The translations under genes were made by a program, and so were the position numbers. From assembly GCF_003602005.1 (NCBI RefSeq), contig NZ_QZWD01000006.1:124001-188000 (forward strand): a stretch of 64,000 bases of DNA. The letters are read 5' to 3'. Shown in pieces: positions 10,744-20,433 of this stretch. Numbering within the stretch: position 1 is the first letter of the stretch; each line of letters opens with the position of its first letter. The stretch is from Salinisphaera sp. Q1T1-3. GTDB lineage: Bacteria; Pseudomonadota; Gammaproteobacteria; Nevskiales; Salinisphaeraceae. The notes beneath the pieces are model-generated. The model ran no database searches, had not been told where the DNA came from, and saw only the letters and a program-made list of their open reading frames with translations.

Positions 10744-11154
10744 ATGCAACGGATCGATATTGGCGACGTGGTACGACGCTCGGGCGTGCCGGCCTCGACC
10801 CTTCGCTACTATGAATCGAAGAATTTGCTGAGCCCCGCCGGCCGGGCCGGACTGCGTCGATTATTCTCTGAAGATGTGTTTGAACGCCTTGCGCTGATAT
10901 CGCTCGGTCAACGAGCCGGCTTCTCACTGGATGAGATCGCTGCGATGTTTGATGCGAAGGGGCAGACGGCGATCGATCACGAACAATTGCGAATGAAGGC
11001 GGACGAATTGGACGAAACCATTCGCCAACTCTGCGCCATGCGAGATGGGCTGCGACATGCCGCGTCCTGCCCGGCGTCAACCCATATGGAATGCCCGACG
11101 TTTCGGCGTCTGATTCGATTGGCATCGGCTGACCGCGTACGCAAACAACGGTAA
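10744..11154 (+). CDS. MerR-family transcriptional regulator (SoxR-like operator)
   Basis: 136 aa. The N-terminal winged helix reads DIGDVVRRSGVPASTLRYYE, with LISLGQRAGFSLDEIAAMF in the second half, followed by a dimerisation helix and a C-terminal cysteine pair in HAASCPASTHMECPTFRRL. The spacing differs from the SoxR 2Fe-2S cluster (CxxCxC), so the signal may be a thiol oxidant or electrophile rather than SoxR-type redox cycling. The ATG at 10744 is chosen; the TTG at 10732 would lie within the operator palindrome. Probable target is the divergent DUF2938 gene and itself. Confidence 0.9.
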   Translation: MQRIDIGDVVRRSGVPASTLRYYESKNLLSPAGRAGLRRLFSEDVFERLALISLGQRAGFSLDEIAAMFDAKGQTAIDHEQLRMKADELDETIRQLCAMRDGLRHAASCPASTHMECPTFRRLIRLASADRVRKQR

Positions 11155-11300
11155 AGCCGCGCCAGAGTCCGTCCGGAATATGCCATCACAGGTGCATGGC
11201 ACCGTTTCTCGATTCAACGAGTTGCCAGTTTCAAACGAACAGTACGCACGCTGTCTCTGGCGTCTTTAGTAAACCGCGGCCTCTACGCGTGCCTGAACGA

Positions 11301-13001
11301 TCAGGACGCAGGTGACGGCGCCGTCATGTTCGATACATCCAGCTTTTCATTCCGGGTCCGGAAGATCGCGGCGCTTTTTTCCAGGTCCTGTGCCTGTTCA
11401 TTGAGGGCGCGGGCAGAGGCTGCGGATTCGTCGACCAGGGCGACGTTCTGTTGCCGCATTTCGTCCATCTGCGTGATGGCCACGCCCACCTGCTCGATTC
11501 CGGCACGTTGTTCACTGGCCGCTGTCGAGACGTCGTGCATCAACTGACTGGCACGCTGGATGGATTGAACGACCTCACCCATCGTCTCTCGCGTCTGATC
11601 AACCTCTGTCCCCCCGGTGTTGATACGCTCGCGGGATGACTGAATCAGCTGCTTGATCTGTTGCGCGGATTGTTTCGTGCTCTCGGACAACGCACGAACT
11701 TCGCCCGCCACGACCGCGAAACCGCGTCCGTGTTCACCGGCGCGCGCGGCCTCGACCGAGGCATTCAGTGCCAGCAGATTGGTCTGAAACGCGATATCGT
11801 CGATCACGCTGACGATCGTATTGATCTGTTCGGAGGACTCGCGGATCTGGCGCATCGTCTCGACCAGATCGCCAATCTGTTCGCCGCCCCGAGTGGCTGT
11901 ATGGGAGGCCTGGTCGGCCAGTTCCGAGGCGGCGCGGGCATTTTGCTCGCCGCTGGCCACCGTGGCGGTCAATTCCTCCATGCTGCTCGATGTCTGTTCG
12001 AGCGCGGCGGCCTGGGCTTCTGTGCGGTCTGCCAGTTTCCGGTTGCCCTCGGCGATGCTCGAAGTTGCCGGCGTGACCACCTCCATGCCTCGTTTCACGT
12101 CTTTGACGATGTTGATCAGGCTGTAGCGCATGACGTTAAGCGAACTCATCACGCGTCCGACCTCGTCAGTTTGATTCGCCTCGATCTTCGCCGTCAGGTT
12201 ACCGGCTGCAATCTGGCGACTGAGCGTCAGGGCCTCGCCCAGTGGCCGGGTGATATGCCGATTGAGTCGAACGGCCCAGCCAACGAGCGCCAGCGAAAAG
12301 ATACAGACCATTATACCGAGCCCCCACAGCATCCGATCATGAATTGGCCCGGCCGCCGTTTCTGTCCCAGACGGTACGTCCGATGGCGTCAGCCCCGTAT
12401 GTGCCGATGCGAGCTCAGACAGATGATGCGCCCCGTAGGCGCCCAGCAATGCAGTTGCCAAGAGCCCCAGAATGCCGACTGCGGCCATCAGCCCGAGTTG
12501 AAAGCCAAACGATACGTCGGTTAGACGGGCCAGACGGGCACGAAGCGAGTGCTCGCGTATCTCGCCCGAGGCCAGGTGTACACGTGGGGGCCGGCCTTCA
12601 CGCATCCGTGCGTATACGCGGGCTGCCTGATCTTTTTCGGTCGCGGTGGCGGCACGCCGAACGGAGGCATAGCCAACCGCTTCCCCGTTCTGGATGATCG
12701 GCATCACAGTCGCATGGACCCAGTAGAAGTCACCGTTCTTGCGCCGATTCTTCACGATGCCGGTCCAGGTTCGGCCGGCACGAATCGTTTCCCAAAAGTC
12801 GGCGAATGCCTCGGGTGGCATGTCCGGGTGGCGGATCATATTGTGCGGTGCGCTGGCCAGCTCGCCCCAGTCAAAGCCGCTGACTTCGACGAACGTGGGG
12901 TTGGCGTAGACGATATGACTGTCGAGGTCGGTCTGTGAAATCAGATACTGATGCTCGCCCAGCACATATTCGGTGTCAGTAACCGGCGTATTGAGCCTCA
13001 T
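11301..13001 (-). CDS. Aer-like methyl-accepting chemotaxis protein (PAS sensor)
   Basis: 566 aa. The N-terminus, [20 protein letters not shown] then [17 protein letters not shown], is a PAS domain of the Aer/energy-taxis type (residues 1-125) that would hold FAD or another redox cofactor in the cytoplasm. Two close hydrophobic segments (about 175-245) anchor the protein, followed by HAMP and a signalling coiled coil with the hairpin tip [20 protein letters not shown]. There is no periplasmic ligand domain. The start at 13001 has GGAGA 8 nt upstream. It stands alone, with no che genes nearby. Confidence 0.93.
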   Translation of the reverse strand: MRLNTPVTDTEYVLGEHQYLISQTDLDSHIVYANPTFVEVSGFDWGELASAPHNMIRHPDMPPEAFADFWETIRAGRTWTGIVKNRRKNGDFYWVHATVMPIIQNGEAVGYASVRRAATATEKDQAARVYARMREGRPPRVHLASGEIREHSLRARLARLTDVSFGFQLGLMAAVGILGLLATALLGAYGAHHLSELASAHTGLTPSDVPSGTETAAGPIHDRMLWGLGIMVCIFSLALVGWAVRLNRHITRPLGEALTLSRQIAAGNLTAKIEANQTDEVGRVMSSLNVMRYSLINIVKDVKRGMEVVTPATSSIAEGNRKLADRTEAQAAALEQTSSSMEELTATVASGEQNARAASELADQASHTATRGGEQIGDLVETMRQIRESSEQINTIVSVIDDIAFQTNLLALNASVEAARAGEHGRGFAVVAGEVRALSESTKQSAQQIKQLIQSSRERINTGGTEVDQTRETMGEVVQSIQRASQLMHDVSTAASEQRAGIEQVGVAITQMDEMRQQNVALVDESAASARALNEQAQDLEKSAAIFRTRNEKLDVSNMTAPSPAS

Positions 13002-13488
13002 GCGTGTGTCTCCAGACAGAAACGAAAGCGCTCGACCGCGCCGATTCGTTTCATAACGGCCAGAGATGCGAATTCTTGAGGGTTTGTCGCTTAATCCGAA
13101 GGTGGCCCGTTTTTTCGAGCAGATCATGCTTGGCTCGACTAAAAAAGGGCTAATGGGCCGCTATATGCTGCATATTTTTTCTACGCGCGTAGTCGGTGCG
13201 TGAGCCGTTGAAAGGGTGGCCATCCATACTGGAATAAAGCGTCGGCGTCAGTACGGGGCGCGGTTTGTCCGCGCTTTGAATGCTTTCGAAGGCCTCATGG
13301 CCTGCCTTTTTTGTGATCCGCAATTTTATTGCTCTAAATGAAGTTTCGAGCGGCCATCAAATGCTTTGCTTGCGATCGCAGTGTTATAAAAGCCGCGAAA
13401 GACAATTTCCTACCCGCGCTGAAACAGCGTCAAACCGGCTGTAACGATACTTGATCCGGCCGGCATATATTTTAAGAGGTATGACTCT
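13002..13488. other. 487-bp intergenic region with a possible small RNA
   Basis: No protein gene seen. On the plus strand a GC hairpin, GCGCGG-TTTGT-CCGCGC (about 13259-13275), is followed by AGGCC-TCAT-GGCCT and CTTTTTT (13290-13312), which is terminator-like although no plus-strand coding gene precedes it. This would fit a short non-coding transcript ending at about 13312. Confidence 0.35.
13289..13313 (+). terminator. Orphan rho-independent terminator
   Basis: AGGCC / GGCCT stem with a 4-nt loop, then GCC and a run of six T residues. No open reading frame ends upstream on this strand. Confidence 0.5.
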
Positions 13489-13986
13489 GTGACGGATGAG
13501 GCACAGGACGCTGGTACGAAGCCGGCCCGACTTACTGATGAGCAAAAAGCGAAATTCCCGCTGATATCCCCCGAGCCGATCGATGATGTCGGGCAAACGC
13601 TAAAGGTATGCAGTTACCTCGTCATCGCGTTCGGTGTCGTGGCGTTGCTGACGGGGGGCTACAACATCATTTTCGGACCCGAAACAATTCGCTACAACGT
13701 GATTAAGGGGATGACATTCCCGCAGTTTCTACAAGCCTACCCGGGGCCGATCGCATCTCTCGGATTCATCGCAATTGCGCTGGGCCGTATGCTGGCGACC
13801 AAAGCCGATCAGATGCAGTTGGAATCATTCAACGAAACGCTCATAGAGACGCTCAGAGAAGAAGACATCGAAGCAGAAGACCTGGGCGATCAATACAAGC
13901 TGGATGTTTCAAAAAGAAAAGACGGCAATATCGAGATCGGGCTCGTCGATGTGTCACTTGCAGAGCCTCAAACTGGCGGCTCATAA
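13489..13986 (+). CDS. Two-helix membrane protein of unknown function
   Basis: 165 aa, GTG start; the nearby ATG at about 13481 is out of frame and closed. Two hydrophobic segments (about 43-65 and 88-104) separated by a short loop suggest a hairpin membrane anchor with a charged cytoplasmic C-terminal domain of about 60 residues rich in Glu/Asp/Lys (ETLREEDIEAEDLGDQYKLD). No family recognised. Stands alone between the chemoreceptor and the two-component genes. Confidence 0.65.
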   Translation: MTDEAQDAGTKPARLTDEQKAKFPLISPEPIDDVGQTLKVCSYLVIAFGVVALLTGGYNIIFGPETIRYNVIKGMTFPQFLQAYPGPIASLGFIAIALGRMLATKADQMQLESFNETLIETLREEDIEAEDLGDQYKLDVSKRKDGNIEIGLVDVSLAEPQTGGS

Positions 13987-14089
13987 GGCATAGTCGGCGT
14001 AGGCCGCGTGCTTCCAGGGCCGGGGCATGAAATCTTGAGCCGTGGCCGATCGAACTGGTGTTAGAAGCTGACGCAACCGTGTCAGTTTC

Positions 14090-15424
14090 TCAGACGTTGT
14101 GCGGCAGTGTAATCGTGACGCGTAGCCCCTGCGTTGAGAGGTTGTTGAGGACCAGATCGCCGCCGTGGGCGCGGACAATTGAGCGGGCAGCGCCGAGACC
14201 AAGGCCGACACCGCCGGTCCGCCTGTTGCGCGAGTTTTCCAGCCGGAAGAAAGGACGGAAAACGGCCGCTTGTTGATGGTGCGGGATGCCGGGGCCTGGG
14301 TCGTCGACGTACAGCCGTAGTTCGTGTTCCGTTTCATGTAGCGTGACGCGACCGCCGCGTCCGTATTTGACGGCGTTATCGATAACGTTGGTTAGCGCGC
14401 GCCGTATCGCATTTGGTCGTCCTTCTGCGATTTGGTGAGGAGGGCCGTCGAAAACGACGTTTGTGCTCGAGGCGGTGTCCTCGATCACCAGGTGAATGAG
14501 TTCGGACAGGTCGAAGCGGGTATGCGGTTCTGGATCGGTTTCATTGCGAAAGAAGCTGAGCGCGGCGTCGATCATGTGCTGCATTTCGTCGACGTCGCGG
14601 AATAGCCGGCTTTTCTGATCGGCATCTTCGATGAATTCGCCGCGCAGGCGCAGCCGAGTCAGTGGGGCGCGTAGATCGTGCGAGATCGCTGTGAGCATGT
14701 CGTTGCGATCGGTTACGAAGCGCTGGATGCGTTCTTGCATATGGTTGAAGGCTTCAATGACGACTCTGAACTCGCGGGGGCCGTGTGCTGGCATGGGATG
14801 CGCCTGGATATCGGTACTGAAACGATGTGCCGTATCGGCGGCCTGTTTCATGGGGCGCGCCAGGCGACGGCTGGCGAGAACGGCGACGACTAGTGTCGAA
14901 GCAAGTACGAATAGGCCAATGATGAAATAGCGGGTCGATTTATCGACGCCCCATAGGCGTTTGGTGGCGGTCAGAACCACCCAGGAACCGTCCGGTAGAT
15001 CCACCGCGAGATGGTAGGCCGAAAGCGGCTCGCCGGTCTTGCCGAGATCACGGGGCGTGAAGCCGGCTGCACGTGCCCGCGGCCGATCGAGTAGCTTGCG
15101 GATCGTTTGGGTACCGTCCATCGTGTGCTGGCGTGAGATGGGCAATGGCACGTGGGCTTCATCGGTATACCAAGCCACGGCCACCCGAGATGTAGAGGCC
15201 GCCGCGGCGAGTTGCCGCCGTTGCGCTTTCGGCATACGGCCGATCGTATGGACGATGGCGGCAGCACGTTCACCCAGGCCGCCTCCGGGAAAGTCAGGGC
15301 GTGCCCATATACCGGCTAGATTGACGAATGCCGCGTTCAGCACGATGCATATCGCGATTGCGATCACGATGTTGAACGCGATCCAGCCGGATAGCGTATC
15401 GAGTGCGCCGCATCGTATCTTCAC
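14090..15424 (-). CDS. Sensor histidine kinase (OmpR/EnvZ-type partner)
   Basis: 444 aa inner-membrane kinase. TM1 is at about 13-36, a periplasmic sensor region at about 40-160, TM2 at about 166-185, then HAMP, the HisKA H-box with His249 (TAISHDLRAPLTRLR), and a HATPase domain with N-box NVIDNAVKYG, G1 DDPGPGIP and G2 GGVGLGLGAA. Starts with GTG; GTGA overlaps the response-regulator stop by 4 bp, so translation is coupled. The ligand is unknown. Overall organisation matches EnvZ/RstB-type kinases. Confidence 0.93.
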   Translation of the reverse strand: MKIRCGALDTLSGWIAFNIVIAIAICIVLNAAFVNLAGIWARPDFPGGGLGERAAAIVHTIGRMPKAQRRQLAAAASTSRVAVAWYTDEAHVPLPISRQHTMDGTQTIRKLLDRPRARAAGFTPRDLGKTGEPLSAYHLAVDLPDGSWVVLTATKRLWGVDKSTRYFIIGLFVLASTLVVAVLASRRLARPMKQAADTAHRFSTDIQAHPMPAHGPREFRVVIEAFNHMQERIQRFVTDRNDMLTAISHDLRAPLTRLRLRGEFIEDADQKSRLFRDVDEMQHMIDAALSFFRNETDPEPHTRFDLSELIHLVIEDTASSTNVVFDGPPHQIAEGRPNAIRRALTNVIDNAVKYGRGGRVTLHETEHELRLYVDDPGPGIPHHQQAAVFRPFFRLENSRNRRTGGVGLGLGAARSIVRAHGGDLVLNNLSTQGLRVTITLPHNV

Positions 15425-16134
15425 GAGGAGCGCTCGACGGATACATCGAACACGTAGCCGCCGTTGCGCACTGTTCGGATGATGTGTGGATGTGTCGCGT
15501 CGACCTCTATCTTGCGGCGCAGCCGACTGACCTGCACATCAATGCTGCGATCAAAGGCATCGTGCAGTGGGCCGTGGGCAATGTTCATGAGTTCGTCGCG
15601 CGTGAGGACGCGCCGGGCATGCTCGGCGAAGGCGAGTAGCAGTTCGAACTCGCCGGCGGAAAGCGGCGTGAGTGTATTGTCGGCCGAGCGTAGCTCACGC
15701 CGGGCCAAATCCAGCTGCCAGCCGCTGAAATGCAGTCGAGGACGTGGCGTGGCGATGAAGGCGCCCTCGAACGACTGGCTTCGTCGCAGCACTGCCCGTA
15801 CGCGAGCGAGCAGCTCGTGGGCGTCGAACGGCTTGGTCACGTAGTCGTCGGCGCCGATCTCCAGGCCGATCACTCGATCGGTCGGGGCGTCGACGCCAGT
15901 GACCATGATGATCGGCAGCGCACGTGTCTGGCGCAGGCGACGACACAGGCTCAAGCCGTCCTCGCCGGGCAGCATCACGTCGAGAATAGCGAGATCATAG
16001 TGCGTCGACGCCAGACAGCGGTCCATTGCATCGCCATTGCCGGCGCTGTCTACGGCATAACCATAACGTTTGAAAAAACGCTGAATCAGGGTGCATATCT
16101 CGTCGTCGTCATCGACGATCAGAAGTCTGGGCAT
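15421..16134 (-). CDS. OmpR-family response regulator
   Basis: 237 aa. The receiver domain starts MPRLLIVDDDDEI, with the phospho-acceptor Asp52 in LAILDVMLPGEDG and the conserved Lys in VTKPFDAHELLARV. The winged-helix DNA-binding domain (RRELRSADNTLTPLSAGEF ... DVQVSRLRRKIE) ends with the usual RTVRNGGYVF. ATG at 16134 is chosen because it directly opens the receiver fold. First gene of the two-gene operon with the kinase. Targets are unknown; the divergent mlaA gene starts 220 bp away. Confidence 0.95.
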   Translation of the reverse strand: MPRLLIVDDDDEICTLIQRFFKRYGYAVDSAGNGDAMDRCLASTHYDLAILDVMLPGEDGLSLCRRLRQTRALPIIMVTGVDAPTDRVIGLEIGADDYVTKPFDAHELLARVRAVLRRSQSFEGAFIATPRPRLHFSGWQLDLARRELRSADNTLTPLSAGEFELLLAFAEHARRVLTRDELMNIAHGPLHDAFDRSIDVQVSRLRRKIEVDATHPHIIRTVRNGGYVFDVSVERSS

Positions 16135-16353
16135 GACGTTTGAACGGTAGGGCGTTTGATACGAGAGCGACCGGGCCGAGCATAAAAGAAAAACCGCAGC
16201 CAAATATTTCCCGGCTGAAACATCGTGTCGATGCGGTTACATCGCCGAGAACGCCGAGAAACAACGACTTCGTACAGTCGGCGGTGTGCCCGCGCATCTT
16301 GGAAAGAGCCTCGGTGCGCGATGCCATTCATTGTCGACTCGGATATTGCCGAC

Positions 16354-17082
16354 ATGCGCATTCGTTTGAATTTACTGCCTCACGTGCTGCTGCTCTGCGT
16401 GATGCCGTTGGCGGCTTGCGTACACAGTCCGCCATCGGCGCCCTGGGATCCGATCGAGCCGGTCAATCGCGGCGTGTTCAAGTTCAACCGTGTTGCCGAT
16501 AGATACGTCATCCGCCCAGTAGCTCAGGGGTACACGACAATCACGCCCGAGCCGATACGTGCCGGTGTCGGTAATTTTTTCGACAACTTGCATGCCCCGA
16601 TCGTAATGGCCAACAGCCTGTTGCAACTCAAATGGGGCAGCTTCAACGATGCGCTTGGCCGGTTCATGATCAACACGACGGCAGGCGTCGCCGGTCTAGT
16701 GGATGTCGCCACGCGGCTGGATATCGCGGACCCGGATGAAGACCTGGGGCAGACGCTCGGCCACTGGGGGCTGGGCGCTGGACCGTATCTGGTCCTGCCG
16801 TTTCTGGGGCCAAGCGGCGGTCGAGACTTGATTGGTTTTGTCGGGGATCGAGCCTGGGCGCCCGCCATCGGCGATATCGATGCCCTCGACGACGAGTATG
16901 GCTATGTCCCGCCTCTGCTGACAGGTCTGGATTTCATCGACGCGCGGGCGCGTCTTATGGACCTCGACTCGGTCTTGGACTCCCAGATTGATCCCTATGC
17001 CTTCGCCCGCGAATACTATCTACAACGACGCGATGACGAGGTGCACGATCGCCCGATTGATCGGCGATCGCCGCCGGACTGA
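16354..17082 (+). CDS. mlaA: MlaA/VacJ-family outer-membrane lipoprotein
   Basis: 242 aa. The signal peptide ends in a lipobox (MPLAAC), so the protein is a lipoprotein. The mature part has the MlaA core: DPIEPVNRGVFKFNRVADRY, FFDNLHAPIVMANSLLQ, INTTAGVAGLVDVA and GPYLVLPFLGPSGGRD. MlaA sits in the outer membrane with porins and removes mislocalised phospholipid for the Mla pathway. The ATG at 16354 starts the lipoprotein signal; an in-frame ATG at 16321 is possible. No other mla genes are adjacent. Confidence 0.93.
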   Translation: MRIRLNLLPHVLLLCVMPLAACVHSPPSAPWDPIEPVNRGVFKFNRVADRYVIRPVAQGYTTITPEPIRAGVGNFFDNLHAPIVMANSLLQLKWGSFNDALGRFMINTTAGVAGLVDVATRLDIADPDEDLGQTLGHWGLGAGPYLVLPFLGPSGGRDLIGFVGDRAWAPAIGDIDALDDEYGYVPPLLTGLDFIDARARLMDLDSVLDSQIDPYAFAREYYLQRRDDEVHDRPIDRRSPPD

Positions 17083-17225
17083 TTTTCGGGGGGCTATGCG
17101 CTAAAAAACGCGGGCCTTGAGCGTGAACCATGCCGGAATAGGGCCGGCTGGGGTTTGTAATCACAGACCCGGTGATCGATGTTCTATGATGCGCGCTCGT
17201 TGTAAATGAACGGCAGTTAGTGGCT

Positions 17226-17666
17226 ATGGCACGGTTCAGATCTCGTCCGGTTTTGATCGCGCTGGCGACATGCGTTTTATTGAGTGTGATGACATCTGCG
17301 GCGGCCGAATCTTCGGTGACGCAGCTCAGGGTTATTGACAAAAAAATCGGTGATGGCACGAAGGCGACGCCGGGAACACGCGTCACGGTCGATTACACCG
17401 GCTGGCTCTATGACGCGAATGCCAAGGATCATCGCGGCAAGAAATTCGATAGTTCGCGCGATCGTGGCCAGCCTTTAAGCTTCGAACTCGGCTTCGGCCG
17501 AGTGATCGATGGTTGGGATCGCGGCATCGCCGGAATGCGTGTCGGCGGCGAACGGACGCTGATCATCCCGCCCGATCTGGCCTACGGCGCCCAGGGCTCG
17601 GGCGGCTCGATTCCGCCGAATGCAACGCTGATCTTCGACGTTACGCTCGAGGATGTATTGCAGTAG
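17226..17666 (+). CDS. Periplasmic FKBP-type peptidyl-prolyl cis-trans isomerase
   Basis: 146 aa. A signal peptide (LIALATCVLLSVMTSAAA) precedes a single FKBP domain with the usual landmarks: VTVDYTGWLYD, GKKFDSSRDRGQPLSFELG, VIDGWDRGIAGMRVGGER, IPPDLAYG and IPPNATLIFDVTLEDV. It would catalyse proline isomerisation in the periplasm. The ATG at 17226 is preferred over the GTG at 17220. Monocistronic. Confidence 0.93.
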   Translation: MARFRSRPVLIALATCVLLSVMTSAAAESSVTQLRVIDKKIGDGTKATPGTRVTVDYTGWLYDANAKDHRGKKFDSSRDRGQPLSFELGFGRVIDGWDRGIAGMRVGGERTLIIPPDLAYGAQGSGGSIPPNATLIFDVTLEDVLQ

Positions 17667-17704
17667 TGCAGCCCTGCGATGCACCGGGCGTTGATCGGAC
17701 CGGC

Positions 17705-17765
17705 GCAATCAACGCTGACTTTTTCGGGTTTATGACGTGCGTGTGCGGCGGATCGGCTGTTTGAT
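17705..17765 (-). repeat. Relic of the B-type mobile repeat
   Basis: The stretch ACTTTTTCGGGTTTATGACG followed by TGCGTGTGCGGC matches, with a few changes, the B2 module found intact at 25430-25490 (minus orientation). Only about 50 bp remain. Confidence 0.5.
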
Positions 17766-17922
17766 GCCAATATGCCCATTGCGTGTTCTTCAGCCGTCGC
17801 GGCGCGGAGACGTACGAGAAGATGCCGTACGCGTAGCTTTGTCGAGTTCCGATCAGATCACTTGCCACTATGCGGGCGAATGCAGGAACAAATCATATTC
17901 TCGCGGCCCGACGCATATGCTG

Positions 17923-18237
17923 TCAGCGGTCATAGGGGCGCCCCGGTTTGTTATTGAGGCCCTTGTTGATAATCAGGCACACGCTCATCTGGAAAAATAT
18001 GTTGATCGCGCATGTCAGGTAGAAGAGGCCGCCGTAATAGAAGTAAGGGATAACGACAGCAATCTGATTGGCCCGGATCCATACATGAATAAAAAAAGCG
18101 TCCAGTGCTGCAAAAAGAAAACCGAACATGATCGCGGCGATGTAACCCGGGCCAGGGTTGGTGCGCTCGTGGTGTTGTAAGCCATTACCGGAACCTGATC
18201 GATGTTGCGGTCCGTTTGTTTCGTTCGATATCTTCAT
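17923..18237 (-). CDS. Small two-helix membrane protein, hypothetical
   Basis: 104 aa. Two hydrophobic stretches (YIAAIMFGFLFAALDAFFIH and a second at about 65-90, rich in Tyr/Phe/Leu) follow a polar N-terminus of about 30 residues. The amino-acid pattern looks like a true membrane hairpin, but there is no clear ribosome binding site and no recognised family, so it remains tentative. Confidence 0.45.
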   Translation of the reverse strand: MKISNETNGPQHRSGSGNGLQHHERTNPGPGYIAAIMFGFLFAALDAFFIHVWIRANQIAVVIPYFYYGGLFYLTCAINIFFQMSVCLIINKGLNNKPGRPYDR

Positions 18238-18443
18238 TTGATTTGTAAGTTCAAGCTTGATCGGTTCTTTTTTGAGATCCGCCAGCTTCGTTTGGCTGAC
18301 ATGTTCGTCGTTGATCGGTGCTCGAGAAAGCCATCCCTTGGCCGCTTATATGCTGAAGAGTTTGGCTTTTTTTCTTCGGGTTCGGTTTGTTCAAGAGCAT
18401 TGGCTTGATTGAGTTGCGTGCCAGCACGTCGCGAGGGGATTTA

Positions 18444-19373
18444 TTAGTGCCGCGAAAAAGACAGGCATTCACGCGATAGCCACTCAGCGAACGCGGCGGC
18501 CATTGGCGGCGGTTCACCGGTGGCCGGCATGAGCAATGCGTAGGACAGTGGCGATGGCAGGGCGAACCGGTCGCCAAACGGGCGCACGAGCACACCGCTT
18601 GCCAGTCGGTCGGCCGCCAGCACGCTGCTGGTCAGGGCAACGCCGCGGCCCGCGATCGCCTGATCCAGAGCCAGTCCGAACAACGAGAAACGCCGGTGTG
18701 TGCGCGCTGATACCGGCGCCGCACCGGCGGCATCGAGCCAGGCGCGCCAGTCGGGAAACAGGCTGGCCTGCGCCGATTCCCATGCCACGTGCAGCAGCGT
18801 GTGATGCGCGAGATCGGCGGGTTCGTCGAGCGGTGTGTTGCCAGCCAATAGTGCCGGTGAGCAGACCGGAAAGACGGTTTCGGTCATGAGCGGCTGAGTG
18901 CGCACGCCCGGCCATGGCCCTCGGCCGTAGCGAATGGCCAACTGGGCACTGCTGCTGTGCCATGCCGGCGCGATATGGGCCGCACTCGCATCGAGGGCGA
19001 GATCGATGCCCGGATTTTTGGCTTCGAAATCCGCCAGGCGCGGCAGCAGCCAGTGTTGAATGAGTGACGGTGCGGCGCTGACGGTGAGTTGCGGGGCAGC
19101 CGGTATGCTTGCTCGCGCGGCTTCGTAGCCCTGGGCCAGCGCGCGCAAGGCGTCGTCGGCCGCGCGGGCCAGTCGCATGCCACGCGGTGTGAGCTTCACG
19201 CCGTGGGCGTGTCGCTCGAATACCGCCGCCCCCAGATGTTGCTCGAGCGTCTTGACCTGGCGGCTGATCGCGCCCGGGGTCAGGTGCAACGCCTCGGCCG
19301 CGCTCTTGAAGCTCTCGTGGCGGGCCGCGAAGGTGAACGCGCGCAGGGCATTCAGCGGCAGATGCTCGATCAT
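18444..19373 (-). CDS. LysR-family transcriptional regulator (GcvA-like)
   Basis: 309 aa. The N-terminal helix-turn-helix reads LPLNALRAFTFAARHESFKS ... LTPGAISRQVKTLEQHLG, typical of the GcvA/AmpR branch, followed by a periplasmic-binding-protein-like effector domain (VSAAPSLIQHWLLPRLADF). The ATG at 19373 is chosen; the 72 codons upstream in frame do not look like LysR. The divergent EamA transporter 100 bp away is the likely target, a frequent arrangement for amino-acid or metabolite exporters. Confidence 0.93.
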   Translation of the reverse strand: MIEHLPLNALRAFTFAARHESFKSAAEALHLTPGAISRQVKTLEQHLGAAVFERHAHGVKLTPRGMRLARAADDALRALAQGYEAARASIPAAPQLTVSAAPSLIQHWLLPRLADFEAKNPGIDLALDASAAHIAPAWHSSSAQLAIRYGRGPWPGVRTQPLMTETVFPVCSPALLAGNTPLDEPADLAHHTLLHVAWESAQASLFPDWRAWLDAAGAAPVSARTHRRFSLFGLALDQAIAGRGVALTSSVLAADRLASGVLVRPFGDRFALPSPLSYALLMPATGEPPPMAAAFAEWLSRECLSFSRH

Positions 19374-19472
19374 GTGTTGCGTTTTTGTAAGCCTCGTCGA
19401 CCAGTTTAATCGTTTGCCGGCTTCGCGGCGGATTGCTCTGATGGGCTGCATGATCCAACCGAATTTGCGGAC

Positions 19473-20426
19473 ATGAGCCAACGAACGCCTGCCCGAGCAA
19501 CACACTGGACGCCGGAAACGCGTCGATCGATGGATATGTCGGGTAGCCTTTTGATGCTGCTGTTCTGCGTCGCGCTCGGGTTGCAGCAAGTGGCTATCAA
19601 AGCAGTGGCCGCGGATGTCGCGCCCCTGGCCCAGGTTGCCATTCGCTCAACACTGGCCGCGTTGCTGGTGGTGGCCGTGGCACGGTTGCGCGGTGTGCGA
19701 TGGGTTGATGCCCGGGCGGTGTTGGGGCCGGGGCTGGCGGTGGCGGCCGGCTTTGCCGCGGAATTCACCTTCATTGCGCTCGGCCTGGGCTATACGACGG
19801 CCTCGCATATGTCGGTGTTTCTCTACACTGCGCCGGTCTTCGCCGCACTCGGACTGCACTGGTGGGTGCCGGGCGAGCAGTTGTCGCCGCGTCACTGGGT
19901 CGGCATCGCGATCGCGTTCGGCGGGATGGTGCTGGCCATGGCGCCGGGCGGGAAAGCATCCGCGGGCCCCGCGCCGACCGCGTTGGTCGTGGGCGACATA
20001 CTGGGCATTCTGGCCGGTATGAGCTGGGCGGCGACGACGATCGTGATTCGCACCACACGGCTTTCCAGCCAGCGTCCGATCGTGACGCTGGCCTATCAAC
20101 TCGTTTTCGCCGGGCTGTCGCTTCTTGTCGTCGCCGGTCTGCTCGGCGATCTGTCGACCATGCGGCTCTCGCCGCTGGCCTGGGCCAGTCTGGCGTTTCA
20201 GACGCTGGGTATCTCGTTCGCGATGCTCCTGCTCTGGTTCGCGTTATTACGGCGTTATCTGGCCTCGCGGCTGGGCGTGTTCTCGTTTCTGTCGCCTGTC
20301 TTCGGTGTGATCTTTGGTGCGCTGCTGCTCGGGGAGACGCTGACGGCCTCGTTTGTTGCCGGGGGCGTGGCGATCATCGTCGGCATCGTGATCGTCAGCC
20401 TGCCGAGCGGGGCCGCGCGCGCCTGA
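19473..20426 (+). CDS. EamA/DMT-family transporter
   Basis: 317 aa with ten predicted membrane helices in two EamA repeats (first repeat about 22-150, second about 165-312). Motifs typical of the family include VAIKAVAADVAPLAQVAIRS and SFLSPVFGVIFGALLLGE. DMT exporters move amino acids or other small metabolites outward. The start could also be ATG 19530 (MDMSGSLLML). Divergent from the LysR gene. A B-type mobile repeat starts 7 bp after the stop codon. Confidence 0.9.
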   Translation: MSQRTPARATHWTPETRRSMDMSGSLLMLLFCVALGLQQVAIKAVAADVAPLAQVAIRSTLAALLVVAVARLRGVRWVDARAVLGPGLAVAAGFAAEFTFIALGLGYTTASHMSVFLYTAPVFAALGLHWWVPGEQLSPRHWVGIAIAFGGMVLAMAPGGKASAGPAPTALVVGDILGILAGMSWAATTIVIRTTRLSSQRPIVTLAYQLVFAGLSLLVVAGLLGDLSTMRLSPLAWASLAFQTLGISFAMLLLWFALLRRYLASRLGVFSFLSPVFGVIFGALLLGETLTASFVAGGVAIIVGIVIVSLPSGAARA

Positions 20427-20433
20427 TCGACTA

